A DNA stretch of 64,000 nucleotides from Epiperipatus broadwayi (Eukaryota; Onychophora; Udeonychophora; Euonychophora; Peripatidae). The position numbers and the translations under genes are program-made. The stretch is from assembly GCA_028023455.1 (NCBI GenBank), contig JAQFVV010006548.1, positions 186,001 through 250,000 of the forward strand, given 5' to 3'. Of the stretch, positions 36,141 through 47,249 are shown one piece after another (position 1 is the stretch's first letter; every line of letters starts with the position of its first letter). Under the pieces are notes generated by a model that was not told the DNA's origin, searched no databases, and was given only the letters and a program-made list of their open reading frames with translations.

Positions 36141-36720
36141 CAATAATGGTTGAAAATGATGATGATGAAACAATTTTTTGGAGCACTCTTTTATTAGGTT
36201 TAGTTTTGTTACTACTTTATTTAGTATATTCACCAATAATCTAGAAAACAATGCAGTGAAATTTTTTTTATGCTGATGGCATTATCTTAACTTCAGAAGA
36301 AAATAAAAATGTATTTGAAAAAGACTAAATTATTTAATATTTTTAAATTGTAAACAATGGCACAGTTTTTTTTTGTGTCACCTATTTTATTATTATCTGT
36401 CTCTGAAATTATATGAGATAAATAAATATATTGACTAAATTTTAAATTTAAAAACAATTTAAGGGGGGGGGGGGATAATACTTTCTATATTAATAGAAGT
36501 TTTGTAAAACATTTGGAGCCTATTTTAACATTTTTTTTGGATGCACTTCAATGATAATTAAAGGACAATGCTAATGGAAAATTCTCATTCCTTTTTTTTT
36601 TGTAAGTTTGTTTATTACTTCATGTTTGTTCTTTTGTTTTAATTTTTAAAGAATGCAGTCACATGGGAAGAGAGAGGATATACATTTTTGTAATGGGATG
36701 TGGGAATTAGTTATAAATTC
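36141..36720. other. Spacer with G-run
   Basis: AT-rich spacer containing a 12-base G run at ~36463-36475 and poly-T tracts. No gene seen. Confidence 0.4.
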
Positions 36721-36878
36721 TTTTGCAATGTAAATATTTGAAAACCGGGCACTCTTCACAAACCTGGGAGCTTTAATTGTAAATATAGGGGATTTGAACT
36801 CAGATTTTCAAGCACCCTTCAACTATCCACACTATCTCATACAACTGAAACACATGTAGAAAAGATAAATAATCACCA

Positions 36879-36920
36879 ATACTCGTATTTCATGCTAAAC
36901 CAGCACTCATCAGTTGGTCC
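36879..36920 (-). ncRNA. Hammerhead ribozyme, left arm of 36.7-kb fold-back
   Basis: This is the minus-strand counterpart of the right-arm motif: CTGATGA at 36913-36907, stem II GTGCT/AGCAT, GAAA at 36891-36888, then TACGAGTA-type stem III and TTGG. Core conservation in both arms despite other arm differences suggests selection or a recent origin. Confidence 0.75.
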
Positions 36921-37318
36921 AGATTATCATCTCCCACACATATATATATAATCAGTGCTCAGTTTATATTAAGATAGCAAATCTTCATACTTTAATGGAC
37001 AGGCTTCAATCCACTCCAACTTTTCAGCCATCCATATCATTGAAAATCTGATGATGAAAACTCAAATCCCATGCTGATGTATAGGACATACAGTCCTATA
37101 CATGAGGGGTCAGAGTGACTTCAGGTCAACATGGGTGTGGCAATAATATTAGCATCAGCATGGGATTTGAGTTTTCATCATCAGATTTTCAATGATATGG
37201 ATGGCTGAAAAGGTGGAGGTTGGAGTGGATTGAAGCCTGTCCATTAAAGTATGAAGATTTGCTATCTTAATATAAACTGAGCACTGATTACATATATGTG
37301 TGGGAGATGATAATCTGG

Positions 37319-37362
37319 ACCAACTGATGAGTGCTGGTTTAGCATGAAATACATGTATTGGT
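37319..37362 (+). ncRNA. Hammerhead ribozyme, right arm of 36.7-kb fold-back
   Basis: Stem I 5' strand ACCAA (37319-37323), CTGATGA (37324-37330), stem II GTGCT-GGTTT-AGCAT (five pairs, one G.U), GAAA (37346-37349), short stem III, cleavage triplet GTA (37355-37357), stem I 3' strand TTGGT (37358-37362). Every invariant core base is present. Stem III is weak (A-U plus U.G) in this register, so a dimeric fold is possible. Confidence 0.8.
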
Positions 37363-37481
37363 GATTATTTATCTTCTCTGCATGTGTGTGGTCATGTGTA
37401 TCAGTTGTATGAGATAGTGTGGATAGTTGAAGGATGCTTGAAAATCTGGGTTCAAATCCCCTATGTTTTGCAATGTAAATA

Positions 37482-38130
37482 GATTGGGAAAAAAGTGCAA
37501 ACATTTTTTCCAGAAATTTATTCCCCAGATTTTACCAGTCTCTGTTTAGCAGTTTTTGTTACTTGTTTGATTTAATTGATGAGGGACATGATGGTTAATT
37601 CCTATTATTCATGTACTCCATAATTGGGGATCACATGATTTTTCTGTAGGTCACTACTGACAGTAGAGTTTGAAGTTAATTGGATTTTAGTTGAACAAAC
37701 AGAAAACGTACAGAACTATATTTTTTTAATAATTTTGTTACTTTTACATGATTTTTATTGATATTATATATACTTAGTATTAAAATTATGTTTATAATTC
37801 CAGGGAAAAATGAATTATTGGATAAAGAAAATTATATTAGTAAATGTCCCTCCCCCCCCCCAACATTAAAAAAAATGCTTATTATTATAAAAACTTTCAG
37901 CTGAAAATGGAGATCCACCAACATATTTTTTTGTAGAAGGGAATCCTCCACTTTCAAAGTTTTGCAATCACCAACTTAGACTATAAACATCCAATTTCAA
38001 TTTTGCATTATAAGTAACACATGCAAAAAAAAATTGCATTAAATTCTTCCATAGATATATTGAAATGTTTATTTTTTTAATTGTTCTTCAGGATTTAATT
38101 TTTTTGAGTCAACAATAAATATTCAAAATA
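37482..38130. other. Spacer with C-run
   Basis: AT-rich sequence with a C run at ~37851-37861. No gene or bounded repeat recognised. Confidence 0.35.
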
Positions 38131-38270
38131 AGAGTCATAGATCACACGACCCTATTCTCTTAAGCTTGTAAGTTATAAACAATGAGGATTGCCAATTTCT
38201 CAACAAGCTTTGAGTTAAATGCTTAGCCAGAGAAAGCATTTAAAATATCCCTGTCAGGAACCCCTCCCCA

Positions 38271-38317
38271 AACCCCTGACCATGGTTTCGTGCTTTGGCA
38301 CTCCTCAGAGAGGTGTC
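38271..38317 (-). ncRNA. Type I hammerhead ribozyme, most intact copy
   Basis: On the minus strand: stem I ACCTCT pairing with AGGGGT (six pairs, one G.U), CTGAGGA (38308-38302), stem II GTGC-CAAA-GCAC (38301-38290), GAAA (38289-38286), stem III ACC-AT-GGT, cleavage triplet GTC ending at 38278. All conserved catalytic-core positions match the hammerhead consensus and all three stems form. Predicted to self-cleave after 38278. Confidence 0.88.
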
Positions 38318-38685
38318 AGGGTAGGTTCAGACACTAGATCTAAAAATACCAACCCAAAGCCAGCATTTAACTAAAAGTTATCTACTAAGTGAAAAATCTG
38401 AAATTTTCAGACACCTACATGTCTTCAAACCCAGCTATTCAGCTCAAATAGTTATATGGGGCTGATAGATCTTCAGCCATACCATATATTAGTAGTCTTA
38501 GCAATATAACATTGCATAAGACTTAAGGCAGAGACTATAAATAGTCAAAATAAGTCATAGATCACATGACCCTATTTAAGCTTGTAAGTTATAAACAATG
38601 AGGATTTCCAATTCCTCAACAAGCTTTGTGTTAAATGCTTAGCCAGAAAAAGCATTTAAAATATCTGTCAGGAACCCCTCCCAAA

Positions 38686-38731
38686 ACCCCTGATCATGGT
38701 TTCGTGCTTTAACACTCCTCAGAGAGGTCTC
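38686..38731 (-). ncRNA. Type I hammerhead ribozyme, partial monomer
   Basis: CTGAGGA and GAAA are intact, stem II is GTGT-TAAA-GCAC with one G.U pair, stem III ACC-AT-GAT has one mismatch, and the cleavage triplet is ATC (an allowed NUH). Stem I is CCTCT with AGGGG. Probably weaker than the copy at 38.27 kb but still plausible. Confidence 0.75.
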
Positions 38732-38748
38732 AGGGTAGGTTCAGACTC

Positions 38749-40690
38749 TTTCTGCACACAATAGCAAGAATTATTAGCAATTGCTATTTCTTTCCATCCC
38801 ATAACTTATAAACAGTATTAATAAAAAGAAAATCCTTTCTATATTTTATTGAAGCTGATTTTCTTATTTTCAGAGTTCAATTTTTAGTGTTTTTAATTTT
38901 TATTACCAGTTATATGTTTATTTTGTATTGTCACTGCATCTTGTACTTGCTATAGTTGTGGTGTGTCATTTTTCTGACTTCTTAGCATCACTGTTTTATA
39001 TCTGAGAATAATATGCACTTAAAACTGTTGCTGATTTAGATGCTTTTATAAAGCATATTCATTATTATGTTACACAGGGTGCATAATATATATTGTGCCA
39101 AACAGTCTTAAATGACTAAGCACAAGATGCTGTAAATGTATCTATAGTTCAAATGTATAATATAAGAATAACTAGATTGGTCTGTATAGATATATATTTT
39201 TTACCCACATACACACAAAAAACTAAATATTAAAAATGTAAATGATAATGTTACACATTTAATGGTATTATATCTGTGTACAATAAATTGTCATATTTTT
39301 TATTATTATTTCATAATTGTATTTTATTATTTTGCTTATCTATATATTTTTTTTGTATATACATACAAATAGTTTTAGCAAGTTTAAATATGATGAGGGT
39401 ATAATTTTATTCTGGGAAATGTTTACAACGTGGAACACATTTAAATGGGAGACTAAAATAATTCTCAGTGTTCCAACATTTGTTTATTTTATTTTACTTT
39501 TGAAGGTTTTCTTTTTTTTCTTATTTTAATCAGTTTTGCTGCAAATGCCATAGGCAAATCAATGACCCATTGTTTACTATATCTTATTAAAAAAGGTAGA
39601 AAATGTGTTAATGTATTAGTTGTCACTCAACTTGGTACTTTTAGTTTTTGTAACAAAAAAATTCCCAGAGAAACGGATTTGCTTCATTATAGAGAAAAAT
39701 ATACTGGACAAATATTTTTTGTTATTATGTATAATTGTTTTACATTGATAATTAGCAAATGAGTGGTCTGAGTAGCCCAAGATAAGTTAAAAATAAGCTG
39801 ATGCAATAATTCTCAGAAGGGTACTGGTATATAAAAATGTAGTGAGTAAGATATATAAACAATTATTCAGGGGTGTAGAAAGGATATGAGAAGGAAGAAA
39901 ATTGGGGGTTTTGAACACAGATTGGAGCTAGATTGAGCTGATCCGAGTTGAGTAAAAAGGAAAGAACTGTGTGGAAGTTAAGCTTGTCTTTCATGGATTT
40001 AGCTATCAAGCAGAGAAGTCAGAAGAATAATTATTTACTGATTTATGGAAAGCCAAGGTTAATTCTTCCAAAACCGTAGCTATAGATATATGCCAAAGAA
40101 ATGCAGATGCAGAGATCCATCCCTGAAAGCTATAAGCAATAATCCAGCTGTAGTTTGTGAAATCAGGAATAATTTACATTATACTTGCCGGGTAAGCTGA
40201 ATTTGAAAATGAAACTGAGTTCCTGAAAACCAGAGAGAAGATATAGTTCCAAACAAATAATAAAAGATACCCAAATAAAATGCTGCCTTCTATGTGTGTC
40301 TTTAAAATGTTTGTGGTAGAAGCCACCTCATTGCACCCACCCCACTCCATTTCAGGTGCATCAATGTAACATTTTAAGCTCCAGTAAATTGTAATAATGA
40401 AGACCAACTTGCCGATATGCCATTGAAGTAAAGCCCAAACCACCTGCCTGGCAGATTTATATAGAACACTTAGAAACCCCAGTTAAGGAAGAAAAATGAA
40501 GCCTTCGGGAAGCATAAGTTATTGTGTTTATGTTTTATTGACCTAATTATTTGGTGATTCTTCTATTCCAAGTATGTATTTTTCTTATTCATTTATATAT
40601 TTTTTGTATATTGATATATATTACTCCTATACTAATTTTATATAATGTGTGGAAAGTGAACTTATTAACACAGATATTAATGTAGTTGGC
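38749..40690. other. Spacer, nothing recognised
   Basis: AT-rich sequence. Frames at 39317-39529, 39562-39762 and 40174-40443 (minus) lack recognisable motifs and are probably chance. No bounded repeat seen until 40702. Confidence 0.4.
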
Positions 40691-40701
40691 TAGTGTATGT
40701 A

Positions 40702-41524
40702 TAAATCAGCATTTATTTTTATAGCGTCTGTATACAATTGTAATTACATTCATATCGGCCTTTCAAGCCAAATTGTGCAAACGCTTTTGCGAGTGTTAAA
40801 TAATAAATGAATACCCTCTGACCAAACAAGATATAGAATTTATGCAGGAATAAAAGGAATCTCTTATTCCTACGACTCAAATATTTATATATGAGCAAAT
40901 CTGAAGTACTGGCACAGAAGGTGTGACTATAGAACAGTCACTTTAAATTACTATATATAACGTATGAATGAATGACGCCGATGAAATTTACTAGAATTTA
41001 CTGAACGTCATTCCAACTGAAACTTAATCATATATATAAATCAGCATTTATTTTTATAGCGTCTGTATACAATTGTAATTACATTCATATCGGCCTTTCT
41101 TGTTTGGTCAGAGGGTATTCATTTATTATTTAACACTCGCAAAAGCGTTTGCACAATTTGGCTTGAAAGGCCGATATGAATGTAATTACAATTGTATACA
41201 GACGCTATAAAAATAAATGCTGATTTATATATATGATTAAGTTTCAGTTGCAATGACATTCAGTAAATTCTAGTAAATTTCATCGGCGTCATTCATTCAT
41301 ACGTTATATATAGTAATTTAAAGTGACTGTTCTATAGTCACACCTTCTGTGCCAGTACTTCAGATTTGCTCATATATAAATATTTGAGTCATAGGAATAA
41401 GAGATTCCTTTTATTCCTGCATAAATTCTATATCTTGTTTGGTCAGAGGGTATTCATTTATTATTTAACACTCGCAAAAGCGTTTGCACAATTTGGCTTG
41501 AAAGGCCGATATGAATGTAATTAC
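40702..41524. mobile_element. 335-bp-unit multimer with inversion, 11-bp target duplication
   Basis: TAGTGTATGTA flanks the insertion at 40691-40701 and 41525-41535. Inside, a 335-bp unit runs head-to-tail (second copy starts at ~41036). It switches strand at ~41098 and returns as inverted copies, preserving the tail-to-head junction (GAAACTTAATCATATATA next to AAATCAGC). One stem-loop is conspicuous: GAATGAC/GTCATTC enclosing ~30 bases (40970-41015). No reading frame or tRNA box is visible. The structure suggests copying of a multimeric or circular template with a template switch; that is inference. Confidence 0.7.
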
Positions 41525-41535
41525 TAGTGTATGTA

Positions 41536-42930
41536 TGTAACTATATTTTATATTATATCCACTGCATGCAGGATACTATAATATTAATTTAAATATACAT
41601 GTACTACCACTGACATAATTTTTTTTATATATTGCATTAAATGACATTATACCTAAAACATAAGCGTGTGGGTGGGAAAACTCAGGCCACTCCATATTTC
41701 CCTTTATTTTATTTAATATTATTTTGGTTTATTTCACTTGTGGTGTTGTTTTATTCATGTATATAATATTGTTGATAATTATTGGAGTTAATAAAGGTAT
41801 ATTCTTTTATGTGAAAATTAACTGATAGCGTATTTATTTAATAATTTTTTTGAAATACTGAAACACAGATATATATTTCTATAAGCCATTCAAGCCGAGT
41901 CACTTACCTGAGATAAAGAGTAGACTGAGTTAGCCATGGGATATAACTTTATCGGGCATTAAGTCTATTGTTTATAGGTATCCATTTATTTCTTATTTTG
42001 TCTTGTTTATAAATAAACTCTTTAAGTAATGGTGGATGCATATCCTTCTGGGAGGGGAGTAATTCCTTCTTGGGAGGGCATGTAAAGGCTAGAATTGAAT
42101 AAAGCCTTTCAAAGGTATGCTAACGATAATATTGGGATATTAAGTTTATTAATAAAACTTGACAAAGAAGGGCTTTAGGGGTCGATTCTGATTCTGCTTT
42201 CCTTTCGCTAGCACTTTGATTAGATACTTTAAATATTAGATAATATCTGAATAAATTTTATCAATGTCTTGCCTTGTTGCATCACATTCATATCATGTCA
42301 ATGTGTGCACTCAGAATGAATCTTCAAGGGAAGATATTGACTGGTACAATACATATATTACTATTAACAATCACATGCAATAAATATGTTAAATAAATTA
42401 AAACTACTAGGCAAGAATACAAAAACTACATTACATTAAATCTGTAACAATTATTAATTAAATATAAATAACAAAGCTTAAAACATTATATTAAACCAAT
42501 AACTTCTAAAGTTTTGCATTTTCAAATTGCTTGCTTCGTGGTTGTAAAATGTATGAAAAAAGTTATATTGATTGATTTGGCAATTGTAGAAATAAAATTT
42601 AAAATGGAAGTATTTAATAATATACAAATTATCTATCATTATGAATGTATGTGCATCTAAAGTTATAAAAGGGTATGTCACATTCAAAAATAATTCAGAA
42701 TAAAATGAAATATCATCACTTACCAGAATGAGAAGTATGGTGATCTGGTGTTATTAGATTTCAATTGTATTTCAGGGCTGAGATGGAAAATCTACAGATG
42801 CCATCTTTCATAAGAGTGCTACCTAATAGCTTTAGCATTGTATTTCTAATATTTCTGCTATATATTTATTGTTCATTTCAGTAAATTGAAATCTCAAATT
42901 ATTGCTTCCTTATTCTTGTTTCATATACAG
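41536..42930. other. Spacer, nothing recognised
   Basis: AT-rich, with a slightly GC-richer patch at 42030-42190. The minus-strand frame 42478-42687 has no motif. Confidence 0.4.
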
Positions 42931-42943
42931 TATAAGATTTTTT

Positions 42944-43224
42944 ATTATTAATAATCAATTCAATTGAAATAAACAAGTAATATTAAATAATTATTTTACT
43001 CTAAGTGGTTTTTGTCCAATATTAGGACTGTTTCAATACAACTTTTTACATAATCACATCATTATTATGTAATTATAAAAAGTTGTGTCCTGAAAAAGTC
43101 AATATTGCATGAAAACCGGTTAGAATAAAATAATTATTTAATATTGTTTATTTCAAATGAGTTGAATTGATTATTACTAGTAATTATGGAAATAACATTA
43201 TGGACAAATTCAGTATGTAAAGGA
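42944..43224. mobile_element. Small fold-back element with decayed hammerhead-like motifs
   Basis: A 281-bp insertion is flanked by 13-bp duplications TATAAGATTTTTT (42931-42943 and 43225-43237). Its arms are inverted repeats meeting near 43062. The right arm (plus strand) shows CTGAAAA, GTC...  , GAAA and ACCGGTT from 43090. The left arm (minus strand) shows TTGAAAC, AGTCC-TAATATT-GGAC and ACC. Together they imply an ancestral hammerhead with an ACCGGT stem III, now mutated in both arms. It lies just outside element A. Confidence 0.65.
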
Positions 43225-43509
43225 TATAAGATTTTTTTAAAAACTTTTTACAATTTTAACAGGCAACCCTGGTATCAATTTTGTTGTTTATATAAATGTG
43301 TAAAAAAATTGAATCTGTTGACCAAAACTATGGCTGTATAGTCACCATAATACCTGCAGATATAATTTGAATACTATCTACCATATTGGATTTGAATACA
43401 AATCCCGTTTCTTAATGAACTCTTAAGAAATAAAATCTACGAATCTTATATCAGGATAAATATATAAAATCAACATTCCTCCTTTTTCTTTTTAAAACTT
43501 GTTTTATTC

Positions 43510-44217
43510 TGCTGTGTCTTATGACCAGCAAGTAAATAAATGGACAAAGGCTGAATTGAGATGGTAAGATTATAGTTTAATATGAATAATTTTAACTATA
43601 TACATTGCCTGTTATAAGGCGTAATGAAATAATAAAAGGTCGTGGTGACCTGCATATAATAACTCTAGTCCTGCTTTTTGATTTACAGAGGCAGGAGTCT
43701 CTGACTTATAATTAAAACTCAGAACAATTGCATCAGGTTCTGGGGGTTTATATACCCCTCAAGACTTCTGGAGTCTTTTACATTCCTAACCATATATGGT
43801 GTTTTCACATACATGCAGTCTTTTTACATTTCTCACCATATATTGTATTTTACACAGTTTTCTGACCCTATAAGGTCAGATGGGCTTTCTATGATTTAAC
43901 AACATGGTAATTTTATACAATCGTTATACATAATTGCTATAGAGTTATTCTTATTTTACATATTCATTATATTTTACAGTTATTACTTTTATTCTACATT
44001 TATTATTGTACTCTTATTATTATACAATTATTATTCTTATTTTACATACTCTTTTTATTATACAATTATTACTTCTTATTTTACATATTCATTATACATT
44101 ACAGTTATTAGTTTTATTCTACATTATTGTACTCTTATTATTATATAATTATTATTATTACTTTACATATTCATTATACATTACATATGTATACCTTTCT
44201 TGACCTTGAATACTGCA
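43510..44217 (-). repeat. 3' LTR of element B
   Basis: A 708-bp direct repeat of 46523-47246. The inner half (~43980-44190) is a run of imperfect TTATTATTTTACATATTC-type repeats and differs from the other copy by indels there. Confidence 0.9.
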
Positions 44218-44250
44218 CTCCTCCTCCACTCCAGAAGTACGGTTTTTCAC

Positions 44251-45060
44251 CTAACCATCTTTGAGATGAGACGGGGGACTTCTAGTTCTTGCCGGTTGCT
44301 GGTGGTCTTTGCTGTGCTTTGCCAATTTGCTGTTTGTTGATGGTGGTTTTAATGCGGCTAGCTCAGCTTCGGAAGTGTTTTCATCTGTTGGCAATTCTTT
44401 GACTTCGGGATTGTCAATCTCCAGACTGTTTGATGCTGTAGATCTTGCTTCCACATTTCCATTATTTACTGTTGGCAGATCTCGCCTTCTCAGCTGATTT
44501 TTAGGTTTCTGCAGTTTTACACACTCATCAGTTTCAATTTCAGCTAATTGATTTGCAATTTTACTTGCCATGGTTGTTTTTTGAAAAGTCTTTTTATTTT
44601 TGTTCAGTGACCAAATGTTGTCACCTATTTCAAAACCTTTCCCTCCCATTACTCTCTCATTACTTTTTCGTTTGGGAGGCAGCAAGATTGATAATTTGTT
44701 TCGTATTTTCTTATGAAACAGAAGTTCAGCTGGCATTTGGCATTTATTGCAATTCTTAATGTATAGTTCGATGTCTCTCTTTATTCCTGGCCACCATACA
44801 CAGCTGTGTGCCAGGTTTTTAGCTCTAACTATCCCTGGATGAGTCTGATGTAGTAATCTAAGTATTTTTATACGACCATCGCTAGGTATAAGCACTTTGT
44901 TGTTCATCAATCTACATACTTTATTTACGGATAGCCTTTTATGTACTTTCCACAATCCTTTATCTAGGTAGGAAGGACATCTAGTGGGCCATTTGGTTCC
45001 TATCCAATTTTTAAGAACTCTGTATCTGGAGTCTGTGTTAGTCCATTCTGCTACAATTCG
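44251..45060 (-). pseudogene. Integrase remnant of element B
   Basis: The minus-strand frame at 44251-44955 (open upstream to ~45060 in translation) contains the H2C2 zinc-binding finger HQTHPGIVRAKNLAHSCVWWPGIKRDIE with the later CNKC pair, typical of K02A2.6-type Gypsy integrases. It passes directly into MPAELLFHKKIRNKLSILLPP and a GDNIWSLN-like segment, which normally lie after the catalytic core. The DDE core is therefore deleted and the two ends are fused in frame. The last ~100 residues are low-complexity and polar. Non-functional for integration. Confidence 0.8.
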
Positions 45061-45116
45061 TCTATATACTATTTGGTGTCAGTATTCCTTGTTCCGTTAG
45101 TTCATCTAGTTTTTTC

Positions 45117-46268
45117 TCAACCTTTCTTTGCTGAGCTATAGGTACTTTCCGAGGTTTTACTCTGTCTCTTAACTATATCTACAGGTGAGGTTTTTAATTT
45201 TCCTGGTTCTTTTTTGAACAAGCTGGGGTAATTATTTTTGACTTGCGATTCTATGTCGATTTTTTTTATAACGCATATTTTTATACCTAGTGGCACAAAC
45301 CACTCACAGCCTATGATCAGGTTAATATCTCTGTTCACAATATATATTGGTAGTATTTCTTTAGTTTTCATTGTTTCTACCTTTACATTTGCAACTCCTA
45401 ATATCCTTAATGGGATTTTTATTAGCATCCGAGTCTTCTCTACCCTTGGAGAGAATTTTAAATTCTGGATTAGTCTTTCCCAATCTTTACTCTTTATCAG
45501 TGATATCCCTGCTCCACAATCAATTTCCATGGTTATTGGCTTGCCGATTAGTTTTACATTTATCATAATTTGATCAGATTTGTCTATAGTAGTACTTTTT
45601 ATGTAGCTACTTTCCATCGCTTCACACGTAAGTTCTCTGTTCGGCTTTGTATGGTGGTGCCATCTTTCAGGATACTCGGCTATTTTCTGATAACTTTCAC
45701 TTTCTGGAATATTGTATTCACGGGCTTTGTGGCCGATTTTTCCACATCGGAAAAATTTAATTTGTTTATCTGTTTTGGATTTAACTCCAGACGTTTTAAA
45801 TATTGTAGCTTGAAGTGGTTCTGGTCTCGTGAAACTTCTGAACTCTCTCTGGTCAAGTAGCAGTTCATAAGCTGTTCCACGTCGGATTGCTTCCTCATAA
45901 GTTAGATTTTTTATTGCTAATAAGATCTGCCTAAACTGGTCATCTATAATTCCATATAACTGTTCTAGAAGAGCTTCCTCTAAATATTTACCGTAAAGGC
46001 ATGGCTTTGCCATCTCTCTTAAACCAATATCATATTCTTTTATTTTCTCATTCTTTCTTTGCCTTCTGCCTCTAAAGTGCAATCGAGCAATAAACTTGGA
46101 TGGCTGGACATTGAAATATTCATTTAGCTGTGTTACGAGCTCATCGTATTTCTGCATCTCCGGCGAATTTACACATAGTTTGTTCGCTATTTTGATTACC
46201 CTTTGGCCCACGAAGCAAAGTAATGAGGCTACTTTTACAGTATTCTCGATAATACTATTTAGTATCAA
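45117..46268 (-). pseudogene. Gag-protease remnant of element B
   Basis: A 383-residue frame. Residues ~1-150 are capsid-like (LNEYFNVQPSKFIARLHFRGRRQ, helical). They are followed by a degenerate zinc knuckle FFRCGKIGHKAREY, in which the first and last Cys are lost. At ~245 a retropepsin start MEIDCGAGISLI carries Cys in place of the usual Thr/Ser after Asp, and IIGCEWFVPLGI follows as the second protease block. The frame ends before any reverse transcriptase. Intact as an ORF but with damaged motifs. Confidence 0.75.
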
Positions 46269-46522
46269 GTAGTTTTTGATCCTCTGAACATACAGTGGCC
46301 AATCACTCAGATTTTCTACATTAAATTCGCATATCCCAACTTGTGATATGCTCGCTATTTTGTTCTTGATTCAAATCCACTTACGATTTGTCTCAGCTTG
46401 CTGTTTAGGCAATTACTTCCAGATTCAATCCTATGATGACCAAGCAAATTTTTTCTGTAGTTCCTTTCCAATATTGACTGCCACTTTTTTTCAGATTCGA
46501 TTCCTGTTTTGACTGCGCCAAT

Positions 46523-47246
46523 TTTCTGTGTCTTACGACCAGCAAGTAAATAAATGGACAAAGGCAGAATTGAGATGGTAAGGTTATAGTTTAATACGAA
46601 TAATTTTAACTATATACATTGCCTGTTATAAGGCGTAATGAAATAATAAAAGGTCATGGTGACCTGCATATAATAACCCTAGTCCTGCTTTTTGACTTAC
46701 AGAGGCAGGAGTCTCTGACTTATAATTAAAACTCAGAACAATTAGATCAGGTTCTGGGGGTTTATATACCCCTCAAGACTTCTGGAGTCTTTTACATTCC
46801 TAACGATATATGGTGTTTTCACATATGTTTTCACATACATGCTGTCTTTTTACATTTCTCACCATATATGGTATGGTATTTTACACAGATTTCTGACCCT
46901 ATAAGGTCAGCTGGGCTTTCTATGATTTAACAACATTGTAATTTTACACAATCATTATACAGAATTGCTATACAGTTATTCTTATTTTACATATTCATTA
47001 TATTTTACAGTTATTACTTTTATTGTACATTTATTATTCTACTCTTATTATTATACAATTATTATTCTTATTTTACATACTCTTTTTATTATAAAATTGT
47101 TACTTCTTATTTTACATATTCATTATACATTACAGTTATCAGTTTTATTTTACATTATTGACTCTTATTATTATACAATTATTATTATTATTTTACATAT
47201 TCATTATACATTAATATGTATAACTTTCTTGACCTTGAATACTACA
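46523..47246 (-). repeat. 5' LTR of element B
   Basis: 724 bp, matching 43510-44217. On the minus strand it is followed by the primer-site candidate (GGCGCAGTC, ~46510-46520) and preceded by the TATTC duplication. Confidence 0.9.
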
Positions 47247-47249
47247 TAT

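Larger units (their letters stand above)
36737..37465. mobile_element. Fold-back tRNA-type SINE carrying a hammerhead ribozyme in each arm
   Basis: A 16-bp target duplication TTTTGCAATGTAAATA flanks the element at 36721-36736 and 37466-37481. Arms 36785-37079 and 37152-37464 are inverted repeats around a ~70-bp centre. The outer end of the right arm is tRNA-like: A-box-like TAGTGTGGATAGT near 37413 and a canonical B-box GGTTCAAATCC at 37449-37459. Just inside lies a hammerhead with an intact core in both arms. No protein is encoded. The long duplication indicates retrotransposition by a partner's enzymes; which partner is inference (Penelope-like or LINE). Confidence 0.85.
38131..38748 (-). 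repeat. Second retrozyme-like array (1.5 monomers)
   Basis: A full monomer (38131-38560) and a partial one (~38561-38748) of the same ~410-bp family as 30.0-32.45 kb are in the same orientation as that array's first four copies. Both retain the hammerhead, the C tract and the AAATGCTT/AAGCATTT hairpin. The partial unit breaks off after the GGTAGGTTCAGACTC segment. These copies keep the core GAAA that most array-1 copies have lost, so they are closer to a functional ancestor. Confidence 0.85.
43510..47246 (-). mobile_element. Internally deleted Gypsy-type LTR retrotransposon B
   Basis: LTRs 43510-44217 and 46523-47246 (708 and 724 bp; minus strand begins TGYAGTATTC and ends CAGCA or its variant) are flanked by the 5-bp duplication TATTC (43505-43509, 47247-47251). 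The polypurine tract GGAGTGGAGGAGGAG (minus) abuts the 3' LTR at ~44218-44233. A primer site TTGGCGCAGTC lies just inside the 5' LTR at ~46510-46520. Internal coding: Gag with protease start, then integrase zinc finger and C-terminus. Reverse transcriptase, RNase H and the integrase core are deleted. Rejoining the flanks restores the left arm of the Penelope-like element. Confidence 0.9.

Noticed and set aside
37262-37504. 80-codon minus-strand frame
   Set aside because: It covers the tRNA-like and hammerhead arm of the fold-back element; no protein similarity.
40970-41015. Possible hammerhead in the 335-bp unit (CCGATGA ... GAACGTC)
   Set aside because: The U of CUGANGA and one A of GAAA are missing and no stem II forms between them; only the outer stem GAATGAC/GTCATTC is real.
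45238-45860. Plus-strand frames opposite Gag-protease of element B
   Set aside because: Antisense shadows of the minus-strand Gag-protease frame.
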